64,000 nt of DNA. Origin: Amycolatopsis tolypomycina (lineage in GTDB: Bacteria > Actinomycetota > Actinomycetes > Mycobacteriales > Pseudonocardiaceae). Position 1 is the first letter of the stretch; every line of letters begins with the position of its first letter. A model generated the notes under the pieces. That model saw only the letters and a list, made by a program, of their open reading frames with translations, was not told where the DNA came from and ran no database searches. A program made the translations under genes and the position numbers. The stretch spans positions 868,001 to 932,000 of the forward strand of contig NZ_FNSO01000003.1 of the NCBI RefSeq assembly GCF_900105945.1, read 5' to 3'. Positions 61,018-64,000 of this stretch are shown here, one piece after another.

Positions 61018-62166
61018 ATGACCCACTACGCCGTCGAACTCGACCGGGGCGCGCTGCTGGCCGCATGGCCCACTGGCCGCGGGGAACTCGCCACCACGGT
61101 GGCCGAACTGCCCACCCGCGATCCGGATGCGACCGGTGATCTGCTGGACCTGGCATCAGCATTGACGTGGCTGTCGGATGTGCTGTGGCGCTGCTACACC
61201 CATCCAGCCAGCTCGGCCCTCAGCGTCGAACCCAACTCCGAGGGCTGGCGCCGGCAGCAGAACCGCGATGCCTTCCCGGAGGTCGTGCCCGCAGTCGTCG
61301 ATCCCGAGCTGCCGGATGAGCAGGGCCTGCTGGTCGAGTCGTACAACCCGGTAGTTGAAGCCGCGCACCAGGTCGGCCGCGCCCTACACGCCGTGGGCGA
61401 TCCCGGCCTGACTGAGCGCGTGGCCAGTGACGTCGGGATCGAGCTGGCCGCGGTCGAGGACGCCGAACGGGGCGAACTGACCGCACGGGCAAGGCAAGCC
61501 GTCGCGCTCAGCCGCGACGACGTATCCCCGGTCCAAGTCGAGGCGGCCAACCAGCTGCTGCACGACACGCTGCTCGAGCCAAGCGAGGAGCTGATCGACT
61601 CCATCGAACCGACAGCCGCGGCCGTGGCAGCAGCGCACTGGCTGCATGCCGCCGCCACCGTCGCCGCCGAAGCCGCCGACATCGAGATCACGCAGGTCGT
61701 CCAGTACGCCGACGACATCGAAGCCCTCAACTTCCTGGTTCCTACCCTCGTCCTCACCCACCTGCAGACCGGCACACCACCGCGAGCGGTAGTCATCAGC
61801 ATGGTTCGCGAGGCTGCCCTGGTCGCCGATGGCCGCATCCCCGACGTCGAGGCCCTGGCCGCCCGGGTCACCGCAGCCCGGGAACTCGTCGCCCGGCACG
61901 AGGCCACCGATCCCGAACTGCACGCCAGGCTCGCGATGCTCGGCCTGTGCGACCTGAACCCCGCCAGCCCCGCACCAGACCTTCTCGAGGACCTACTCGA
62001 CGCGATCCGCGGCTGCTACCTCGTCTACGCCGAATGCGCCGACCTGGACGACGATGTCGCGCCCGAAGACGAAGCCGCAAGCGACGCGGTCACCGAACGG
62101 GTCACTGCCGGATTCCTCACGACCGTGCGCGCAGAAGCCGCCCAGCGTCGCGACCGCCTGATTTGA
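61018..62166 (+). CDS. Hypothetical helical protein (382 aa)
   Basis: Strongly acidic and Ala-rich, almost entirely helical by composition (AELPTRDPDATGDLLDLASA, AAVAAAHWLHAAATVAAEAA, TAARELVARHEATDPELHAR). No signal, membrane segment or known motif. Codon use is typical. It is divergent from the methyltransferase. Function unknown. Confidence 0.65.
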   Translation: MTHYAVELDRGALLAAWPTGRGELATTVAELPTRDPDATGDLLDLASALTWLSDVLWRCYTHPASSALSVEPNSEGWRRQQNRDAFPEVVPAVVDPELPDEQGLLVESYNPVVEAAHQVGRALHAVGDPGLTERVASDVGIELAAVEDAERGELTARARQAVALSRDDVSPVQVEAANQLLHDTLLEPSEELIDSIEPTAAAVAAAHWLHAAATVAAEAADIEITQVVQYADDIEALNFLVPTLVLTHLQTGTPPRAVVISMVREAALVADGRIPDVEALAARVTAARELVARHEATDPELHARLAMLGLCDLNPASPAPDLLEDLLDAIRGCYLVYAECADLDDDVAPEDEAASDAVTERVTAGFLTTVRAEAAQRRDRLI

Positions 62167-62264
62167 CCCTCGTTCCCGGGTTCGTCGGTCTGGTGTACAC
62201 CGCCGTACCGGAGCGGACGCCGCCCGCCGTGACACCGTGGGAAGCAACAGAGAAGAGGCTGTGG

Positions 62265-62951
62265 ATGAGCGACACGGCGTTGCTGATGATCGATATGCAG
62301 AACTCCTACCTCGCCGACGACGGGGTTCGAGACGCGCTCGGCTGGCCGCCGATCTGGCGGCTGGCCGAGACCATCACTGCCTGCGCCGAACTGCTGGCCG
62401 CTGCGCGGGAGCGGCAGGCGCCGGTGATCTACTCCCGGTCGGTGGGCAGCGCCGCCGGACCGCTCGGGGACAACCCGCGCTTCGCCCGGCTCATGCAACA
62501 CCGAGCCGGCCGCCTTCCCCAGGTCTCGGCAGAACAGCAGGAGTGGAAACGGCAGATCATCGACGCCGTCGCTCCGGAGCCCGGGGACGTGGTGCTGGAC
62601 AAGACCCAGGCCAGCTTCTTCGACTACACCGAACTCGAACCACTGTTGCGCAACCTGGCCGTGTCGCGGTTGATCGTGGCGGGCCTGCAAACCAACGTGT
62701 GCGTCGAAGCCACCGTCCGTGCCGGGCTCGCCCACAACTTCGAGGTCGCCGTCCCCGACGACGCCGTCTCCACCGACGGACCCGACCTCCACCACGCCGC
62801 CCTCGACTCCATGCGCGTGCTCTACACCGAAATCGCACCCTGGCGAGAACTCCTCGCCCCCGACGCACCCTGGGACCGTGCGTTCACCACGCCCGACTAC
62901 GGCCGCAACCCCCACTACTGGACCGAAACCCCCTCGAACACCGAGCGATGA
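62265..62951 (+). CDS. Isochorismatase-like cysteine hydrolase
   Basis: The 228-residue product has the family plan: ALLMIDMQNSYLAD (catalytic Asp), VVLDKTQASFFDYTELEPLL (catalytic Lys) and the nucleophile in IVAGLQTNVCVEATVRAGL. Related enzymes are isochorismatases, nicotinamidases and carbamoyl or amide hydrolases. ATG 62265 is preferred over a GTG four bases upstream in another frame. Function in context unclear. Confidence 0.9.
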   Translation: MSDTALLMIDMQNSYLADDGVRDALGWPPIWRLAETITACAELLAAARERQAPVIYSRSVGSAAGPLGDNPRFARLMQHRAGRLPQVSAEQQEWKRQIIDAVAPEPGDVVLDKTQASFFDYTELEPLLRNLAVSRLIVAGLQTNVCVEATVRAGLAHNFEVAVPDDAVSTDGPDLHHAALDSMRVLYTEIAPWRELLAPDAPWDRAFTTPDYGRNPHYWTETPSNTER

Positions 62952-63211
62952 GCTTCCACTGTCGGTGGACCATCTCGCGACCAGCACATCCCCACGGCCG
63001 TACGGCCTTCCGGCCCGCAGCGGAGCGGTGGCCGAGTGGTCCACACTGGACCCGGATTGCGGTCCACTGCGTCTCCGATGGGGCTCCGTTGCTGGCGTAG
63101 TGCCCGACACTGTGCGACACTTGATGACACCGAAACTTGGTGAAGATGTCGGCTGACCTGCATCTACTGGCAGAGAGTGGCACTCGGTGACACTCGCCGA
63201 CATTATTGGGC

Positions 63212-63260
63212 GGCGGACTTTTAATCCGTAGGTTCTGGGTTCGAGCCCCAGGCGGCCCAC
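63212..63260 (+). other. 3' half of a tRNA-Lys (TTT anticodon), integration attachment site
   Basis: The sequence contains the anticodon loop cttttaa inside a ggac/ccgt-type stem, a T-arm (ctgggttcgagccccag) and a 3' acceptor strand ggcggcccac. The D-arm and 5' acceptor strand are missing upstream, so this is a fragment. tRNA 3' halves are the usual attachment sites of tyrosine-integrase elements, and an integrase lies 0.4 kb downstream. Confidence 0.75.
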
Positions 63261-63654
63261 TACGATCATGCGTCTGACCTGCAGAAACGTTCGATTTGGC
63301 GATCTTTCTGCAGGTCGTGGCGATCTGTGTGGCCCGTCGTGTGTCCACGGCCGTACGCTCCGGCGAACGGGTTGGCCTGTGCGTGCACGTCGGCACCGGA
63401 TGTTCGATCTGGCGGCGGCGGTCGTTTTTGTTGCTGCTGCGGGGAAATCGTCTTTGTGGCGATGGGCGGTCGGCGCCCCTCTGGGTGTGGTTCCGCGTCT
63501 GTGTTCGTCAGGCGTGGTGTGTCCGTGGGTGTGGCCGGCGGTGCCGGAGCGGTTCGGCGTAGCGCGCGTAACGGAGACGCATCGGAGCCCTCTGTTGCCG
63601 GGTCGTCACCATTGTGCGGCCGTGTTTCCCCAGGTCAGGGCCGATATTTGGTGC
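63261..63654. other. Gap between the attachment site and the integrase gene
   Basis: 394 bp with no coding sequence I can support. It may contain part of the att core arm sites. Confidence 0.4.
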
Positions 63655-64000
63655 TCAGCGAAGGCGGCGAACCTGCGGATTTGACGTCCGAGGGTCAGGT
63701 TCTATGGCAGTTGTCGACATGTGACGGCACTGTGCGGCACCGCCCGCTATGCGTCGGCAGTGGAGCGGGAGCCGGGCCCGGTGCGTACGGCCGGGCGGTG
63801 CGGCGAACAGGGAGGCGCTGATCTTCTCGGCGGCCTGGTGGCGGGTGCCGGGTAGAGGGAGATGTAGTAGTCGGCGGTGAAGGACATGGAGGCGTGTCCG
63901 AGCATGTCCTGGACGCTTTTGAGGTCGTTGCCGGCGGCCAGGGGCAGTGAGGCTGCGCCGTGTCGGAGGTCGTGTAGCCGGATCGTGGCAGGGTCGTGCG
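63655..64000 (-). CDS. Tyrosine-type site-specific integrase, 3' part, with a frameshift
   Basis: Partial at the window edge. The catalytic end is visible: IRLHDLRHGAASLPLAAGND (HxxR box), VQDMLGHASMS (LGH) and TADYY (catalytic Tyr). After the Tyr the frame should continue GTRHQAAEKISASLFAAPPG in another frame; adding one base near 63853-63859 joins the two. The repaired frame ends at 63655. It integrates an element that extends to the right of the window, with the tRNA-Lys fragment as one junction. Confidence 0.8.
   Translation of the reverse strand, partial: ARPCHDPATRPPTRRSLTAPGRRQRPQKRPGHARTRLHVLHRRLLHLPLPGTRHQAAEKISASLFAAPPGRTHRARLPLHCRRIAGGAAQCRHMSTTAIEPDPRTSNPQVRRLR

Noticed and set aside
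63029..63060. A tRNA-Ser-like 5' sequence (ggagcggtggccgagtgg)
   Set aside because: No anticodon arm or T-arm follows, so it is not a tRNA gene.
63187..63260. A complete tRNA-Lys
   Set aside because: The 5' acceptor strand and D-arm are absent upstream of the anticodon stem; only the 3' half is present.
1..64000. CRISPR arrays and rRNA genes
   Set aside because: No regularly spaced direct repeats and no rRNA-like conserved segments were seen on either strand.

Overview
This is high-GC DNA with actinobacterial gene style: many GTG and TTG starts, dense operons joined by ATGA or GTGA overlaps, a conservon, SAV_2177-type methyltransferases, a DUF5753 protein, DUF3558 and WXG/ESX-type proteins, and a dnaE2 gene behind an actinobacterial SOS box. 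A filamentous actinomycete, probably of the Pseudonocardiaceae, fits best; that placement is inference. The region is accessory rather than core genome.

Left part (1-17.6 kb). A complete IS21-family element (524-3588) with a passenger ORF has landed on the start codon of a GNAT gene. Next come dnaE2 with its SOS box and a coupled 70-residue ORF, a small membrane protein, a secreted HNH-like protein, a frameshifted ATP-dependent DNA ligase, an IS/MITE relic, a tiny hydrophobic peptide whose ribosome site lies in a palindrome, a ComJ-like plus NYN gene pair (the first frameshifted), a phosphotransferase, an orphan ankyrin gene, a Nudix hydrolase and a P-loop kinase.

Second part (17.8-27.8 kb). 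A minus-strand operon encodes a WXG partner, a WXG-headed polymorphic toxin with a GH-E/HNH nuclease tip, and two different putative immunity proteins (ankyrin, SUFU), with SseB-like, lipoprotein and membrane genes upstream. A methyltransferase / NB-ARC-TPR / DUF5753 operon and a HAD-like gene follow.

Third part (28-38 kb). A five-gene conservon (CvnA-E), ending in a P450 without the ExxR motif, is followed by a second, canonical P450 convergent with a large NB-ARC/LuxR regulator.

Fourth part (38.2-46.7 kb). An HTH-phosphoribosyltransferase fusion, an inositol-phosphatase-like enzyme, a second phosphotransferase and a JmjC-type oxygenase. Directly upstream of the oxygenase is a previously uncalled 49-residue peptide gene (TTG start, strong ribosome site, 15-bp hairpin between the two). 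This is the best candidate here for an undescribed RiPP-like system. A small prim-pol locus and a TPR regulator/acetyltransferase pair follow.

Right part (47.3-59.1 kb). A co-directional biosynthetic operon: radical SAM enzyme, P450, SHMT-like PLP enzyme, family-9 glycosyltransferase, O-carbamoyltransferase, acyltransferase-SGNH fusion, a three-domain GmhA-HldE fusion, a sugar epimerase and GmhB. It should make an ADP-heptose-type sugar, transfer it and carbamoylate it. The end of the window holds a methyltransferase, two plus-strand genes, a 3' half of a tRNA-Lys gene (attachment site) and the 3' end of a tyrosine integrase.

Four genes (ligase, ComJ-like, a small ORF at 27 kb, integrase) each need one single-base indel, three of them in C/G runs, to be intact. 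This may be sequence error or real decay.
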